The notes: generated by a model from the letters alone, not told the origin. DNA of 64,000 bases from Nitrospira sp. (GCA_024998625.1 JACOEL010000001.1:62001-126000); one strand, 5' to 3'; positions 53,491 to 63,697 are shown, counted from the stretch's first letter. Translations and numbers: made by a program.

Positions 53491-54168
53491 TCAATGAACG
53501 CGTTGGGCTTGAATGGTTCGCAGCCAGGCGTCCAGACGCGCGATCGTGGCTGCATGTTTCACGGCAGGCAGATCCGGGTTCGGCCGGCCCAGTGTTTCAG
53601 TGACCGGTTCAGGTTCTATGGATGATGTGGATACTCGTGGCTCGGGAGCGGGGGTGGCGGAAGCCGCAGCTTCTGCTGTATCGGATCTCGGTTCCGTGAC
53701 GATTCGTTTCTTGTCGCGTTTGCCGGCCGGAGGATTGTCAGGGGCTCCGGTAATGCTGCGTGTGATCGAGGCCGCCTCTTCATCGAACGGATTGGCGTTC
53801 AGGATAGCCGTGCAGGACAGCAGCGCTAAGTCAGCGTTCCCTTCGGCGAGGTACAGCTTGGCGAGAATCCGGTGCGCGCGAAGATTGTCCGGGCGCTGTT
53901 TGACGACCTCCTTAAGAATAGCCTTCGCTTTCACCGGCTGTCCCAACTGATCGTATACTCGACCCAATGTCGCCATGGCGGTGACAAAACCAGGATAGGC
54001 CGTGAGGCCGTCTTCGAGTACCCCCGCTGCTTCCTGCCACATACCGACCTTGATGTATTCGTCTGCGAGGGGGAGGAAATCTTTTGAGCGGGGGTCTTTG
54101 GCGACGGCGGTGGCTAGGCGGTCGATTTCGGCGGCGGTCGATGGATCGATACGCGATGAAGAAGCCAC
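53491..54168 (-). CDS. TPR-repeat protein
   Basis: 225 residues. About three tetratricopeptide units at 20-125 (WQEAAGVLEDGLTAYPGFVT, LGRVYDQLGQPVKAKAILKE, LAKLYLAEGNADLALLSCTA), then a low-complexity Ala/Pro/Glu segment and a short conserved end (VKHAATIARLDAWLRTIQ). Cytoplasmic, since no signal is visible. The gene starts 3 bases after coaBC. A protein-protein adaptor of unknown role. Confidence 0.8.
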   Translation of the reverse strand: MASSSRIDPSTAAEIDRLATAVAKDPRSKDFLPLADEYIKVGMWQEAAGVLEDGLTAYPGFVTAMATLGRVYDQLGQPVKAKAILKEVVKQRPDNLRAHRILAKLYLAEGNADLALLSCTAILNANPFDEEAASITRSITGAPDNPPAGKRDKKRIVTEPRSDTAEAAASATPAPEPRVSTSSIEPEPVTETLGRPNPDLPAVKHAATIARLDAWLRTIQAQRVH

Positions 54169-54171
54169 GCC

Positions 54172-55431
54172 CTACTCCTTGCGATGTGTTTGTGCTCGCG
54201 ATGCTGTCTTCGGCGACCGGCGGCCGGTCGGTATGGTCAGGACCCGGTCCAAAATGCGGTCTGCGACGTCCCGCTTGGGTAACAGGGGGAGTTCCTCCGC
54301 GTTGCCGTCACGATCCAGGATGAACACGCGATTCTGGTCCGACCCGAAGCCCGATCCCGCTGCTGTCACGTCATTGGCAACTAGGAGGTCGACGTCCTTA
54401 GCTTGCAGCTTTTCCCGCGCATGGGCAAGCAGATCCTCAGTTTCTGCCGCGAACCCCACGAGCACCTGTGTCGTCCGGCGCTCGCCCAATTCCTTGAGAA
54501 TATCGTCGGTCGGCGACAACTCCAGATTGGTGACGGGACCCCGGCGCTTTTTGAGCTTCTGCGCAGCCGGTTGTGTGGGGCGAAAGTCCGCCACGGCGGC
54601 AGCCATGATGGCGGTATCGCTCCAGGAAAACCGACTGATGACAGCCTTGCGCATTTCCTCGGCCGTCGTCACCGGACACAACTCGACGCCGGTCGGCGGG
54701 GTCAGGGCGGTGGGGCCTGAGATCAGCAGGACTTCCGCGCCGCGTGCCTGCGCGGCTTCAGCGAGCGCATATCCCATCTTTCCGGAGGACCGGTTGGAGA
54801 TGAACCGCACAGGGTCGATGGCTTCCTGCGTAGGCCCGGCGGAAACGAGCAGACGGCGACCGGACCAATCCCGACGCGGGTGGAGTGCGACCCGGAGTGC
54901 CGAAAGGATTCGTGCTTCATCGGCCAGCCGTCCCTGTCCGGAACGGCCTGAGGCCAGCGGGCCCTCTTCCGGTTCGACGATGATCGCCCCGCGTTGTCGC
55001 AGCGTGGCCACATGTTCCACGACGGTCGGGTGTTGCCACATGCCCCCGTCCATGGCCGGCGCGAAAATCACGGGACATTGTGTGGTCAGGAGCATGGTCG
55101 AGAGGAGGTCGTCTGCAAGCCCGAGCGCGGCTTTGGCCAGGCAATTGGCTGTGGCGGGGACAATCAGGATAGCCTGCGCCTGATCCGGCAAGGAGAGGTG
55201 CAGCATTTCCTGGTGGGCCTCAAAGAGGTCGGTTGCCACGTGAGAACCGGACAACACCTCGAAGGTCAGCGGAGTCACAAACCGGCAGGCTCCGGCCGTC
55301 ATGACGACGTTCACCGCCGCGCCCTCGCGACGGAGCCTGCGCACGAGCCCAACTGCCTTATAAGCGGCAATACTCCCCGTGACGGCCAGTATAAGGCGGA
55401 CACCGGTGAGTGAGGGGCCGGTGGTCTGCAC
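54172..55431 (-). CDS. coaBC: Bifunctional phosphopantothenoylcysteine decarboxylase/phosphopantothenate-cysteine ligase
   Basis: 419 residues. The CoaC half binds FMN (AVTGSIAAYKAVGLVRRL, VPATANCLAKAALGLADDLL, APAMDGGMW). The CoaB half has VSAGPTQEAIDPVRFISNRS and GKMGYALAEAA. It performs two steps of coenzyme A synthesis. The catalytic Cys seen in E. coli (ACGD) is replaced by Ser in EGPLASGRSGQGRL. Sandwiched between rpoZ and the TPR gene in a tight operon. Confidence 0.93.
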   Translation of the reverse strand: MQTTGPSLTGVRLILAVTGSIAAYKAVGLVRRLRREGAAVNVVMTAGACRFVTPLTFEVLSGSHVATDLFEAHQEMLHLSLPDQAQAILIVPATANCLAKAALGLADDLLSTMLLTTQCPVIFAPAMDGGMWQHPTVVEHVATLRQRGAIIVEPEEGPLASGRSGQGRLADEARILSALRVALHPRRDWSGRRLLVSAGPTQEAIDPVRFISNRSSGKMGYALAEAAQARGAEVLLISGPTALTPPTGVELCPVTTAEEMRKAVISRFSWSDTAIMAAAVADFRPTQPAAQKLKKRRGPVTNLELSPTDDILKELGERRTTQVLVGFAAETEDLLAHAREKLQAKDVDLLVANDVTAAGSGFGSDQNRVFILDRDGNAEELPLLPKRDVADRILDRVLTIPTGRRSPKTASRAQTHRKE

Positions 55432-55440
55432 GAAGCGGGA

Positions 55441-55803
55441 CTACTCCTCGCCCTCCGGAGCAGGGGCGGGCTTGACGGTGTCGTCGACGTAGACGCTCAG
55501 CTCTTTCTTGATTTCCTTGGCGTCCTCTCCGGTCATCATGGCCAGGCGTTCCGTCTCACCTTCTTTGACGCGTTTGGATTCTTTAATGGCCTCGCGGGCT
55601 TCCTGTCCGATCAGAAACTTGACCTTGTGTCGAAGGACTTCGTCGAGGGCGATGCTCGTTTCTTTCGTGTACTTCGATGCCGCCGCCATGCGCGCGCCCT
55701 GCACGAGTTGTTTCGCCCGCTGCGCGGCGACGATCACCAACCGATGGCGTGAATCGAACTCGCCAGTGGCGTATTCCGGTAACAAACTTAACATTTCACC
55801 CAT
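55441..55803 (-). CDS. rpoZ: RNA polymerase omega subunit
   Basis: 120 residues: DSRHRLVIVAAQRAKQLVQG and KETSIALDEVLRHKVKF match the omega helices. The acidic C-terminal tail is longer than usual. It helps assemble the beta' subunit. Overlaps the gmk end by eight bases, and gmk-rpoZ linkage is common. Confidence 0.9.
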   Translation of the reverse strand: MGEMLSLLPEYATGEFDSRHRLVIVAAQRAKQLVQGARMAAASKYTKETSIALDEVLRHKVKFLIGQEAREAIKESKRVKEGETERLAMMTGEDAKEIKKELSVYVDDTVKPAPAPEGEE

Positions 55804-56512
55804 GATGCAAATGCTCCTTTGATGCGGGGGCGGAGGAGGAATTCCCCTGCTTGCCCTCTTTGTCGAGAATGAATTTTTCTTCCAACCAGGTCATGTTCAG
55901 GCGTTTGGTTTTGATACGTTCCGCCAAGAAAATGCTTTCAAGCTCTTTTAAGGATTGCTTCAAATCGTCGTTCCGGACGATGTAGTAGTACTCCCGGTAG
56001 CTCCAGACCTCTTCTTTGGCTTTCTGCAGGCGGCGTTGAATTTCGTCCGGCGAGTCCCCCGCTCTGTTCTGAAGTCTCGTCCGCAGGGTGTCGAACGACG
56101 GCGGAAGAATAAATATATACACGCCGTCTTCAAACTTTTTCTTCACGGATCGCGCGCCCTGTACGTCGATTTCGAGCAGCACGTCGATGCCCTGTTCCAT
56201 TTTCTCGGTCAGCATCTTGCGCGGCGTGCCGTACAAATTGCCGTAGACATGCGCCCATTCGACGAATTCATTCCGATCGATCATCTGGCGGAAGGCCGGC
56301 TCATCGAGAAAATAGTAATCTTGTCCATCCACCTCGCCCGGGCGCGGTTTGCGCGTGGTGTACGAGATGGAATGCCACAATCCTGGGACATTGGCCGTGA
56401 TCTGTTTGCATAACGTCGTCTTCCCGCTCCCTGACGGAGCCGAAATGATAAACAAAATGCCCCGCCGTACTTGGGGCGGTTTATCGTTGGATGAAGCGGG
56501 CGCAGTGCTCAT
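55796..56512 (-). CDS. gmk: Guanylate kinase
   Basis: 238 residues. P-loop SAPSGSGKTTLCKQI, GMP-binding SYTTRKPRPGEVDGQDYYFL, EWAHVYGNLYGTP and EIDVQGARSVKK. It phosphorylates GMP to GDP. About 25 extra residues at the C-terminus relative to E. coli. Lies between yicC and rpoZ. Confidence 0.96.
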   Translation of the reverse strand: MSTAPASSNDKPPQVRRGILFIISAPSGSGKTTLCKQITANVPGLWHSISYTTRKPRPGEVDGQDYYFLDEPAFRQMIDRNEFVEWAHVYGNLYGTPRKMLTEKMEQGIDVLLEIDVQGARSVKKKFEDGVYIFILPPSFDTLRTRLQNRAGDSPDEIQRRLQKAKEEVWSYREYYYIVRNDDLKQSLKELESIFLAERIKTKRLNMTWLEEKFILDKEGKQGNSSSAPASKEHLHHG

Positions 56513-56542
56513 AGGGTGTTCGATGCCGGCGCAGGGTCGACA

Positions 56543-57421
56543 CTACTCGACATTCTGAACTTGTTCGCGCAATTTTTCCAGTTCGGCTTTCATTCGGACC
56601 ACCAACGCGGCGATGTCGGCATCATTGGCCTTTGATCCGATGGTGTTCACTTCCCGCCCCATTTCCTGGAGCAGGAACTCTAAGGTCTTCCCCACCGACT
56701 CCTTACTGTGGAGTTGCTGGTCGAACTGTAGCATATGTGACTCAAGTCTGACCAATTCTTCTGAGATGTCCGAACGGTCGGCAAACACCGCCAATTCCTG
56801 TTGGAGCCGGGCGGGATCCGGCAATTCGGCCTGCAACAGGGACTCAATCCGGCCTTTCATGCGCTCAAATGCATGCTTGGCCAGTACCGGGGCCTTTTCT
56901 GCCACGGTGGACTTGGCCCCCCGGATCGCATCCAGATGGAGAGCTAGGTCTTTGGCGAGCGCCTCCCCTTCTCGTCGGCGCATCTTCTCAAGGTCTGTCA
57001 ACGCACCATCCACCACCCGCAGCACGGTTTTCGTTAGTTTCCCGGCATCGACCGGCTCATCGGAAATGGACAGGATGTCCCGGAATCCTGCCAGCGTGGA
57101 GACATCCACCGCTCCGCCCAGCCCCAGCGTTTTCTGCAGCTTCTTGAGGGCCGCATGATACTGCTTGGCTAATGCCTGATCGATCTGCACGGTCTTGAGG
57201 CTGCCGCCGGCAGAATGGACCGAAACCGACACGTCGACTCGTCCGCGGAGGCAGCGCTGCTGGACGGTTTTTCGAACCTGCTCCTCCAGTTGCGCCAATG
57301 AGCGGGGCAGTCTGACTGCCACTTCGAGAAAGCGGTGATTGACCGAACGGATCTCCACGGTGACACCGGCTTTCTGTGCCGTGCCGTCCTTTTTCCCATA
57401 TCCCGTCATGCTTCGAATCAT
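56543..57421 (-). CDS. yicC: YicC family endoribonuclease
   Basis: 292 residues from the ATG at 57421, which overlaps the nth stop (ATGA). MIRSMTGYGKK at the start, EIRSVNHRFLEVAVRLPRSL, and the C-terminal LLQEMGREVNTIGSKANDAD are typical. YicC proteins act in RNA decay. A longer frame reaches 57541 but overlaps nth. Confidence 0.93.
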   Translation of the reverse strand: MIRSMTGYGKKDGTAQKAGVTVEIRSVNHRFLEVAVRLPRSLAQLEEQVRKTVQQRCLRGRVDVSVSVHSAGGSLKTVQIDQALAKQYHAALKKLQKTLGLGGAVDVSTLAGFRDILSISDEPVDAGKLTKTVLRVVDGALTDLEKMRRREGEALAKDLALHLDAIRGAKSTVAEKAPVLAKHAFERMKGRIESLLQAELPDPARLQQELAVFADRSDISEELVRLESHMLQFDQQLHSKESVGKTLEFLLQEMGREVNTIGSKANDADIAALVVRMKAELEKLREQVQNVE

Positions 57422-58089
57422 CGTGCAGTTTTCCCCTTCCAACGGCAATCGGCATAGATCGGACAGTGCCGACATTTCGGTGCGCGCGCGAGGCAGATAT
57501 ATCGGCCATGCAGAAGGAGCCGTTGCGATCCTTCCGTCCACTGGTCTGCTGGCAGCAGGCGTTGTAGGTCCATTTCAATCTGTTCGGGATCCGTATGGCG
57601 GGTCAGGTCGAGCCGCCCGGCCACTCGTTTGACATGTGTATCGACCACGATGGCCGGCTTCTCGAATGCGTTGCCCAGGAGGACATTCGCGGTCTTTCGC
57701 CCTACTCCCGGTAGTGTGGTGAGTGCGTCCATCGTATCGGGAATCTCTCCGTGGAACCGCTCAACCACGGTCTTCGCACATTGGATGAGGTTCCTGGCTT
57801 TCGTTTTGAAGAAGCCGGTCGGCCGGATGAGGGCTTCCAATTCCGCGGGGTCGGCCGAAGCGTACTCGTGAGGTTGCTGATAGCGACGGAAGAGATTCGG
57901 AGTGACCTGATTCACGCGCTGATCGGTGCATTGCGCCGACAGGATCGTGGCAACCAGCAACTCCCATGGCGTGCGATGGTCGAGTTCGACTTTCACGGCC
58001 GGTGATGTCGCGCGTAATGCGGTCAACATCCGTGCGAGGCGGCGTTTGGCCGTCACGCCGGCCGGTCGATCTGTTGTGGCGACTTTCAT
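57418..58089 (-). CDS. nth: Endonuclease III (DNA glycosylase/AP lyase)
   Basis: 223 residues. Helix-hairpin-helix LPGVGRKTANVLLGNAF, catalytic Asp in VDTHVKR (with a Lys upstream in the HhH region), and the C-x6-C-x2-C-x5-C [4Fe-4S] motif in YICLARAPKCRHCPIYADC. Removes oxidised pyrimidines from DNA. Next gene yicC overlaps its stop. Confidence 0.95.
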   Translation of the reverse strand: MKVATTDRPAGVTAKRRLARMLTALRATSPAVKVELDHRTPWELLVATILSAQCTDQRVNQVTPNLFRRYQQPHEYASADPAELEALIRPTGFFKTKARNLIQCAKTVVERFHGEIPDTMDALTTLPGVGRKTANVLLGNAFEKPAIVVDTHVKRVAGRLDLTRHTDPEQIEMDLQRLLPADQWTEGSQRLLLHGRYICLARAPKCRHCPIYADCRWKGKTAR

Positions 58090-58122
58090 AATGCGGTGTA
58101 GTGGCGGCCAATTGTGCAGAGG

Positions 58123-59817
58123 TCAGGAGTGAGATGCAAGCGCCAGGTCCTGGGGCGGCTGGTCGGGATCTTCCTCCTGTTCCGGGAGTGTCGGGACGGC
58201 GGGCAGGAGGGTTTCGAGGTGCGCGATCAAGGGGCGCAGCGTCTCCCGGTTCGGCGCCGAGATTCCGATCGCGTGATACCGCTCGCAGAGGACAGCGGCC
58301 TCGTGCGCCGAGAGGCGGTCACACTTGTTCAAGACCATCACGCGGGGAATTGTGTCGAGGTTGAGCGAGTGCAGGACGGTTTCGACGGCGGTGATCTGTT
58401 GATCGACGTTAGGGGCCGACGCATCGACCACATGCAGGAGTATGTCGGCATCCCGCAATTCGTCCAGCGTTGTGCGAAAGGCTCCCACCAGATCTTTGGG
58501 GAGATCCCGGATGAACCCCACCGTGTCGGTCACGATGACTTCGCGGTCATGGGGAAAACGAAGCCGGCGGCTGGTCGTATCGAGGGTTTCAAAGAGACGA
58601 TCCTGGGCCGGGATCTGACTGTGGGTCAGGGTGTTGAGCAGCGTCGATTTACCCGCATTGGTGTAGCCGACGATGGAGAGTATCGGAAGCCCCTGGCGCA
58701 CACGTCGGGATCGGCGTTGATCTTGATGGCGGGCCACGTCGTCGATTTCCCGCTCCAGGTGCGCGATGCGATCGCGGATGCGGCGGCGATCGGTTTCCAG
58801 CTTGGTTTCACCGGGACCGCGTGAACCGATTCCGCCTCCGAGTCGCGACAACGAGGTGCCATGCCCGGACAGTCGCGGCAGAAGATACCGAAGCTGAGCC
58901 AACTCCACTTGAACCTTGCCTTCACGGGTATGGGCGCGACGGGCGAAGATATCCAGAATGAGTTGCGTGCGATCGATCACTTTGAGATCCGTCACTTCAG
59001 AAATGGCGCGGGCTTGCGCCGGCGCGAGATCCTGGTCGAAGATCACAAGGTCGGCGCCCTTCTGAAGCGCCCGCATCACAACCTCTTTCAGTTTGCCCTT
59101 CCCGAGCAAGTATCGCTCGTACCCTTCGTGGGTGCGTTGGGCGATTCGATCCAGCACGCGGACCCCGGCGGATTCGGCCAGTTCATTCAGCTCTTCCAAA
59201 TGCTCTTCCTGCTCGGCGTGGCTCTTGGGAGCCGCGCTGACCAGAATGGCGGATTCGCTCCCGCCGGCGACCTCGTGCTTGGTGTCCGCTCGCTGCAAAT
59301 CGCTTTCGAGCCCATGCAGGAAGGCATCCAGTTGAAGGTCCAGATCATGGAACGGAACCGGCTTCAGGAGTCGGCAGACTTCTCCCTGCTGATTGGGTGG
59401 AAGAAGATGCGCCAGATGCAGCAGGCTGGGTTCGCCTGTTTCGTCTACCCCCAGGACCCCGATCAGGTCCAATCTTAGGAGCGCCAGGTGGGTCAAATCG
59501 TCCTGACTCAACGGGTCATCGTGGAGATGTGTGCGTATCAACCGGAGACCGCGGAGGGCATGCGATCCGACTCTGAACTTCGCCAGCGACTCGAAGGTAG
59601 GCGCGCACCCGGCTCCCACGAGTACCTGTTCGACGACACCGCGGCGAGTGATCAACAGACCGATAGAACGGCGAATCTCCCGTGTCAACTGGCTGGTCGT
59701 GCGTGCGAGCTCGGCAGTGATAACGAGTGAGGAGGGCACACGTCGTCGATATAATCGCTCCAATGCCGCGAGGTGACTGGCTTTGAGACCGGTGACGTGC
59801 CCGTGAATTGTAGGGAT
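58123..59817 (-). CDS. hflX: Ribosome-associated GTPase HflX, non-ATG start
   Basis: Conserved HflX sequence begins IPTIHGHVTGLKASH at 59817. The N-terminal domain contains LLGKGKLKEV and the Gly-rich GGGIGSRGPGETKLETDRR; the G domain has GYTNAGKST, DTVGFIRDLP and NKCD. No ATG, GTG or TTG stands at the homologous start: ATC at 59817 has AAGGAG seven bases upstream, the next in-frame options are TTG and GTG about 20 codons later, and upstream ATGs would overlap tsaD. HflX splits stalled ribosomes after stress. About 564 residues, with an N-terminal region longer than in E. coli. Confidence 0.92.
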   Translation of the reverse strand: MPTIHGHVTGLKASHLAALERLYRRRVPSSLVITAELARTTSQLTREIRRSIGLLITRRGVVEQVLVGAGCAPTFESLAKFRVGSHALRGLRLIRTHLHDDPLSQDDLTHLALLRLDLIGVLGVDETGEPSLLHLAHLLPPNQQGEVCRLLKPVPFHDLDLQLDAFLHGLESDLQRADTKHEVAGGSESAILVSAAPKSHAEQEEHLEELNELAESAGVRVLDRIAQRTHEGYERYLLGKGKLKEVVMRALQKGADLVIFDQDLAPAQARAISEVTDLKVIDRTQLILDIFARRAHTREGKVQVELAQLRYLLPRLSGHGTSLSRLGGGIGSRGPGETKLETDRRRIRDRIAHLEREIDDVARHQDQRRSRRVRQGLPILSIVGYTNAGKSTLLNTLTHSQIPAQDRLFETLDTTSRRLRFPHDREVIVTDTVGFIRDLPKDLVGAFRTTLDELRDADILLHVVDASAPNVDQQITAVETVLHSLNLDTIPRVMVLNKCDRLSAHEAAVLCERYHAIGISAPNRETLRPLIAHLETLLPAVPTLPEQEEDPDQPPQDLALASHS

Positions 59818-59842
59818 AGTGATGCTCCTTGGTACTCGAACG

Positions 59843-60901
59843 TTACGATCTGCGACGCATCGTTCCGCCGCCCGATGATGCCGGCAGCGCATAATTCGGC
59901 ATCGCCTCGCACTCGAAGGATGCCAGCCTGCCCTGCTCCAGAGCCCGCTGTCCTGCCGCCGCAATCATGGCCGCATTGTCTGTGCAGTATGAGAGGACCG
60001 GCAGCCCCAATTCAATCCCCTCCTTGCCCGCCCGTTCCGTCAATCGTGCCCGCAGCCGTGAATTGGCCGAGACGCCGCCGACGACGGCGAGGGCTGAGAC
60101 GCCTGCCTGTCGTACGGCCGCGAATGTCTGGCGGACCAATACGTCCACGATCGCTTCCTGGTACCCGGCTGCCAGGTCGGCCTGTTGTCGGGCGATGGCT
60201 TGCTGATCCATACTCTGGAGATGGTAGAGCAAGGCCGTCTTGAGACCGCTGAAACTGAAATCCAGTTGTCCGGTTCGCACGCGCGATCGGGGAAATCGCA
60301 CTGCCGTTGGACTGCCTTTTCGGGCTGCGGCGTCGATGAGCGGGCCACCCGGGTATCCCAGCCCGAGCATTTGTGCGCCCTTGTCGAATGCTTCACCTGC
60401 AGCATCGTCGATCGTTCGTCCCATCAACTGGAAGCCGCCATGTTCCCTTGCGTGGAAGAGATGCGTGTGCCCGCCCGAGGCGATCAATACCACGCAGGTT
60501 CTCGGAAATGACGGGCGGTCGATCCAGGCTGAGGCGATGTGGCCTTCGAGGTGACTTACGCCGACCAGTGGAATGCCAAGCGCGTAGGCTAAGGACTTGG
60601 CGTAACTAATGCCCACCAGCAGGGCGCCGGCCAGGCCGGGACCCTGGGTGACGGCGATGGCGCCGAGATCCGGCCAGGTGAGACCTGCTGCGTCCAGAGC
60701 CTGACGTGTGACGTGATCCACATTTTGAATATGAGCGCGCGAGGCCAATTCCGGCACCACGCCCCCAAACCGCTCATGGACGGTTTGCTGGGAAGAAATC
60801 ACGTTGGCCAGAACATGGCCTTCACCGTCGAGCACCGCTGCGGCAGTCTCGTCGCAGGATGTTTCGATGCCGAGCATCGTCATGGATGCAGAAGGTTTCA
60901 T
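59843..60901 (-). CDS. tsaD: tRNA N6-adenosine threonylcarbamoyltransferase
   Basis: 352 residues. GIETSCDETAAAVLD, VPELASRAHIQNVD, VGVSHLEGHIASAW with the metal-binding His pair, VLIASGGHTHLF and VVGGVSANSRLR. It forms the t6A base at position 37 of ANN-decoding tRNAs with TsaB and TsaE, which are not in this window. An ATG at 60883 is an alternative start. First gene of the run toward hflX. Confidence 0.95.
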   Translation of the reverse strand: MKPSASMTMLGIETSCDETAAAVLDGEGHVLANVISSQQTVHERFGGVVPELASRAHIQNVDHVTRQALDAAGLTWPDLGAIAVTQGPGLAGALLVGISYAKSLAYALGIPLVGVSHLEGHIASAWIDRPSFPRTCVVLIASGGHTHLFHAREHGGFQLMGRTIDDAAGEAFDKGAQMLGLGYPGGPLIDAAARKGSPTAVRFPRSRVRTGQLDFSFSGLKTALLYHLQSMDQQAIARQQADLAAGYQEAIVDVLVRQTFAAVRQAGVSALAVVGGVSANSRLRARLTERAGKEGIELGLPVLSYCTDNAAMIAAAGQRALEQGRLASFECEAMPNYALPASSGGGTMRRRS

Positions 60902-61054
60902 AGGGAAAACGGCCGACAGGGTGACGGCACGTGAACATGGTTATGTAAGCGTGCGCGATCCCAAGGGGCGGGGTCAGGCGCAGTGGGCGCGCACTGTGAG
61001 GAGTGCTGCTCGTAAGGAAATCTGGTCAACAACTAATCCTGCCGCAAAACGCGA

Positions 61055-61089
61055 CAACCCCCGGATCCAGTTGCGGACCGCGGGGGTTG
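61055..61089 (-). terminator. Hairpin terminator after clpC
   Basis: CAACCCCCG (61055-61063) and CGGGGGTTG (61081-61089) pair fully around a 17-base loop, 60 bases after the clpC stop. On the minus strand a short GTTTTG follows, so it may be a moderate intrinsic terminator. Confidence 0.6.
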
Positions 61090-61149
61090 CCGGGTGGTCT
61101 CTAGGATCTCAACGACGAGTCGATCCTCTCGTAACGGTCTTCGCTCGAG

Positions 61150-63579
61150 CTAGACGCCTGCCATCGCTTCTTGTTCGATAAAGGCCGGCGCGCCGTCGCG
61201 CAGCACGACTTTGATCTTCCTGTTTTCCTTGAAGCGACCCTTGATGAGTTCTTCAGACAGGGGATCGCCGATCGCCCGTTGGATGATGCGGCGCATCGGG
61301 CGTGCACCATAGAGCGGCTCGTATCCTTCCTTGATGAGCCACTGCTTCACCTCGTCGTCCACCTCGATGCTGACGCTCTTGTCGATCAGGCGGAGATTCA
61401 GTTCGTGCAGCAGGATATCCAGGATGTGGATCAAGTGCTCCTTCTCCAGGGAATGGAAGATCACGATTTCGTCGATCCGGTTCAAGAACTCCGGACTGAA
61501 CGAACGCTTGAGTTCTCCCATTACATCTTCTTTTCGGCGCAAGGCCTGTCCGCCCTTTTCATCGTTCTGGAATCCGAGCGACACCCCTTTTTGGATCATC
61601 TTCGTGCCGATGTTCGAGGTCATGATCACGACCGTGTTCTTGAAATCGACTTTTCGGCCCAGGCTGTCCGTGAGCACACCGTCGTCGAGCACCTGCAGCA
61701 GGACGTTAAACACATCCGGATGCGCTTTCTCGATTTCGTCGAACAGCACGACCGAATAGGGACGACGTCGAACCTTTTCAGTGAGCTGTCCGCCCTCCTC
61801 GTAGCCGACGTATCCCGGAGGGGCTCCGAAGAGGCGTGAACTCGTGAACTTTTCCTGATATTCGGACATATCGATCCGGATGAGCGCGTCTTCGCTGTTG
61901 AAGAGAAACTCCGCCAGCGTCCTTGCCAATTCCGTCTTTCCGACACCGGTCGGGCCGAGAAAAATGAAGGATCCGATGGGTTTCTTCGCTTCCTTGAGCC
62001 CCGCTCTGGATCGACGAATGGCACGCGCCACCGCCGAAATAGCCTCGTTCTGTCCGATGACCCGCTTGTGAAGAAATTCTTCCATGCGGAGCAGTTTATT
62101 GGATTCTTCTTCCTCCAACTTGAAGAGCGGAATGCCGGTCATCTTCGACACGACATACGCGACTTCTTCCTTGCCGATGGTCGGCTTGTGTTTCTCCTGG
62201 TTCTTTTTCCATTCCCGCTTGGATTCATCCAGGAGCTTTCGCAGACGCTCTTCTTCTTCGCGATGGCGGACGGCTTCCTCGAAGTTTTGCATCGAGATCG
62301 CCAGCTCTTTATCGCGAGAAATTTTCTTCAGCTCCTGCTCCAGCGCTTTGAGTTCGGTCGGCAATGCGTAGGTTTGCAATTTCGCTCGCGAGCCGGTTTC
62401 GTCGATCAGATCGATCGCCTTGTCCGGCAGGAACCGGTCGGTAATATAGCGATCCGCCAACTTGACGGCTTCCACGATGGCGTCTTCCGTAATTTCCACC
62501 CCGTGGTGTTCCTCGTACCGGTCCCGCAAGCCCTGGATGATCCGTACCGTTTCATCCGTGCTGGGCGGCTGTACGTGAATGGGTTGGAAGCGGCGTTTGA
62601 GCGCGCCGTCTTTCTCGATGTGTTTACGGTATTCGTCGAGCGTCGTGGCGCCGATGCATTGAATCTCGCCGCGGGACAACGCCGGCTTGAGCATGTTGGA
62701 GGCATCGATGGATCCTTCTGCCGCCCCTGCCCCAACCAACGTGTGCAATTCGTCGATGAAGATAATGATGTTCCCGGCCTGCACGATCTCCTTCATCACG
62801 ACCTTGAGGCGTTCTTCAAACTGGCCGCGGTATTTCGTGCCTGCCACCAGCGAGCCCAGGTCGAGCGCGATGACGCGACGGGACAGCAAATTGTCCGGGA
62901 CTTCCGACGCGATGATACGCTGTGCAAGTCCTTCGACGATGGCTGTCTTTCCGACTCCCGATTCGCCGATGAGTACCGGATTGTTTTTCGACCGTCGGCT
63001 GAGAATCTGCAGGACACGCTCGATTTCGTCCGCGCGACCGATGACGGGATCCAATTGCCCCTCTTGGGCCAGCTGGGTCAGGTCGCGTCCGAATTCATCA
63101 AGTGCCGGCGTATTGCTCTTGCGGTCTCGCTCACGCGGCGCAGACTTACGCAGGAAAGTAACGGTAAGTTGCCGGGCGGTCAGGAGGTTGGCGCCAAGAC
63201 TCCGGAGAATCTTCCCGCCGATGCCTTCTTCCTCTCGAAGGAGGCCGAGCAACAGATGTTCACTGCCGATGTGGTTATGACCGAGCAGCCGGGCTTCTTC
63301 AACCCCGTACTCGATGACTTTCTTGACCCGCGGGCTGAAAGGAATTTCCCCGAAGGTCATCGTTGTGCCCCCGCCCGGGAGATTCCGCTCGATTTCGAGT
63401 CGAATTTGCTCGGTGGAGAGCCCCATTTTCTTGAGGATCATCAGCGCAATCCCATCCGTCTCGCGAAGGATGGCCAACACCAGGTGCTCGGTGCCCAGGT
63501 AATCGTTCTGATGGCGCTCGGCTTCTTCACGTGCCAGGATGATGATCTTGCGACCCTTGTCCGTGAACCGTTCGAACAT
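61150..63579 (-). CDS. clpC: ATP-dependent Clp protease ATP-binding subunit ClpC
   Basis: 809 residues. Double Clp_N repeat (about 4-145), AAA-1 with GESGVGKT and [18 protein letters not shown], a UVR-type coiled segment ([20 protein letters not shown]), then AAA-2 with [11 protein letters not shown] and the Clp C-terminal domain. Unfolds proteins for ClpP. The UVR/M-domain and length mark ClpC rather than ClpA or ClpB. Monocistronic with its own promoter. Confidence 0.96.
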   Translation of the reverse strand: MFERFTDKGRKIIILAREEAERHQNDYLGTEHLVLAILRETDGIALMILKKMGLSTEQIRLEIERNLPGGGTTMTFGEIPFSPRVKKVIEYGVEEARLLGHNHIGSEHLLLGLLREEEGIGGKILRSLGANLLTARQLTVTFLRKSAPRERDRKSNTPALDEFGRDLTQLAQEGQLDPVIGRADEIERVLQILSRRSKNNPVLIGESGVGKTAIVEGLAQRIIASEVPDNLLSRRVIALDLGSLVAGTKYRGQFEERLKVVMKEIVQAGNIIIFIDELHTLVGAGAAEGSIDASNMLKPALSRGEIQCIGATTLDEYRKHIEKDGALKRRFQPIHVQPPSTDETVRIIQGLRDRYEEHHGVEITEDAIVEAVKLADRYITDRFLPDKAIDLIDETGSRAKLQTYALPTELKALEQELKKISRDKELAISMQNFEEAVRHREEEERLRKLLDESKREWKKNQEKHKPTIGKEEVAYVVSKMTGIPLFKLEEEESNKLLRMEEFLHKRVIGQNEAISAVARAIRRSRAGLKEAKKPIGSFIFLGPTGVGKTELARTLAEFLFNSEDALIRIDMSEYQEKFTSSRLFGAPPGYVGYEEGGQLTEKVRRRPYSVVLFDEIEKAHPDVFNVLLQVLDDGVLTDSLGRKVDFKNTVVIMTSNIGTKMIQKGVSLGFQNDEKGGQALRRKEDVMGELKRSFSPEFLNRIDEIVIFHSLEKEHLIHILDILLHELNLRLIDKSVSIEVDDEVKQWLIKEGYEPLYGARPMRRIIQRAIGDPLSEELIKGRFKENRKIKVVLRDGAPAFIEQEAMAGV

Positions 63580-63668
63580 CCCGCCTCCTTATGGTGATGG
63601 GGTCTGTAAGAGAAGCCTTAGCTGAGTGATTCAATGCAGGTCAAAGGCTCGAAAATATTGATGATGTG

Positions 63669-63697
63669 ATTCTAACTAGCGCAATATGGGGTGTCAA
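63669..63697 (-). promoter_or_regulatory. clpC: Sigma-70 promoter of clpC
   Basis: On the minus strand TTGACA (63697-63692), a 17-base spacer and TAGAAT (63674-63669), about 90 bases upstream of the clpC ATG, which has AAGGAGG. No heat-shock (sigma-32 or CIRCE) sequence was seen. Confidence 0.7.
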
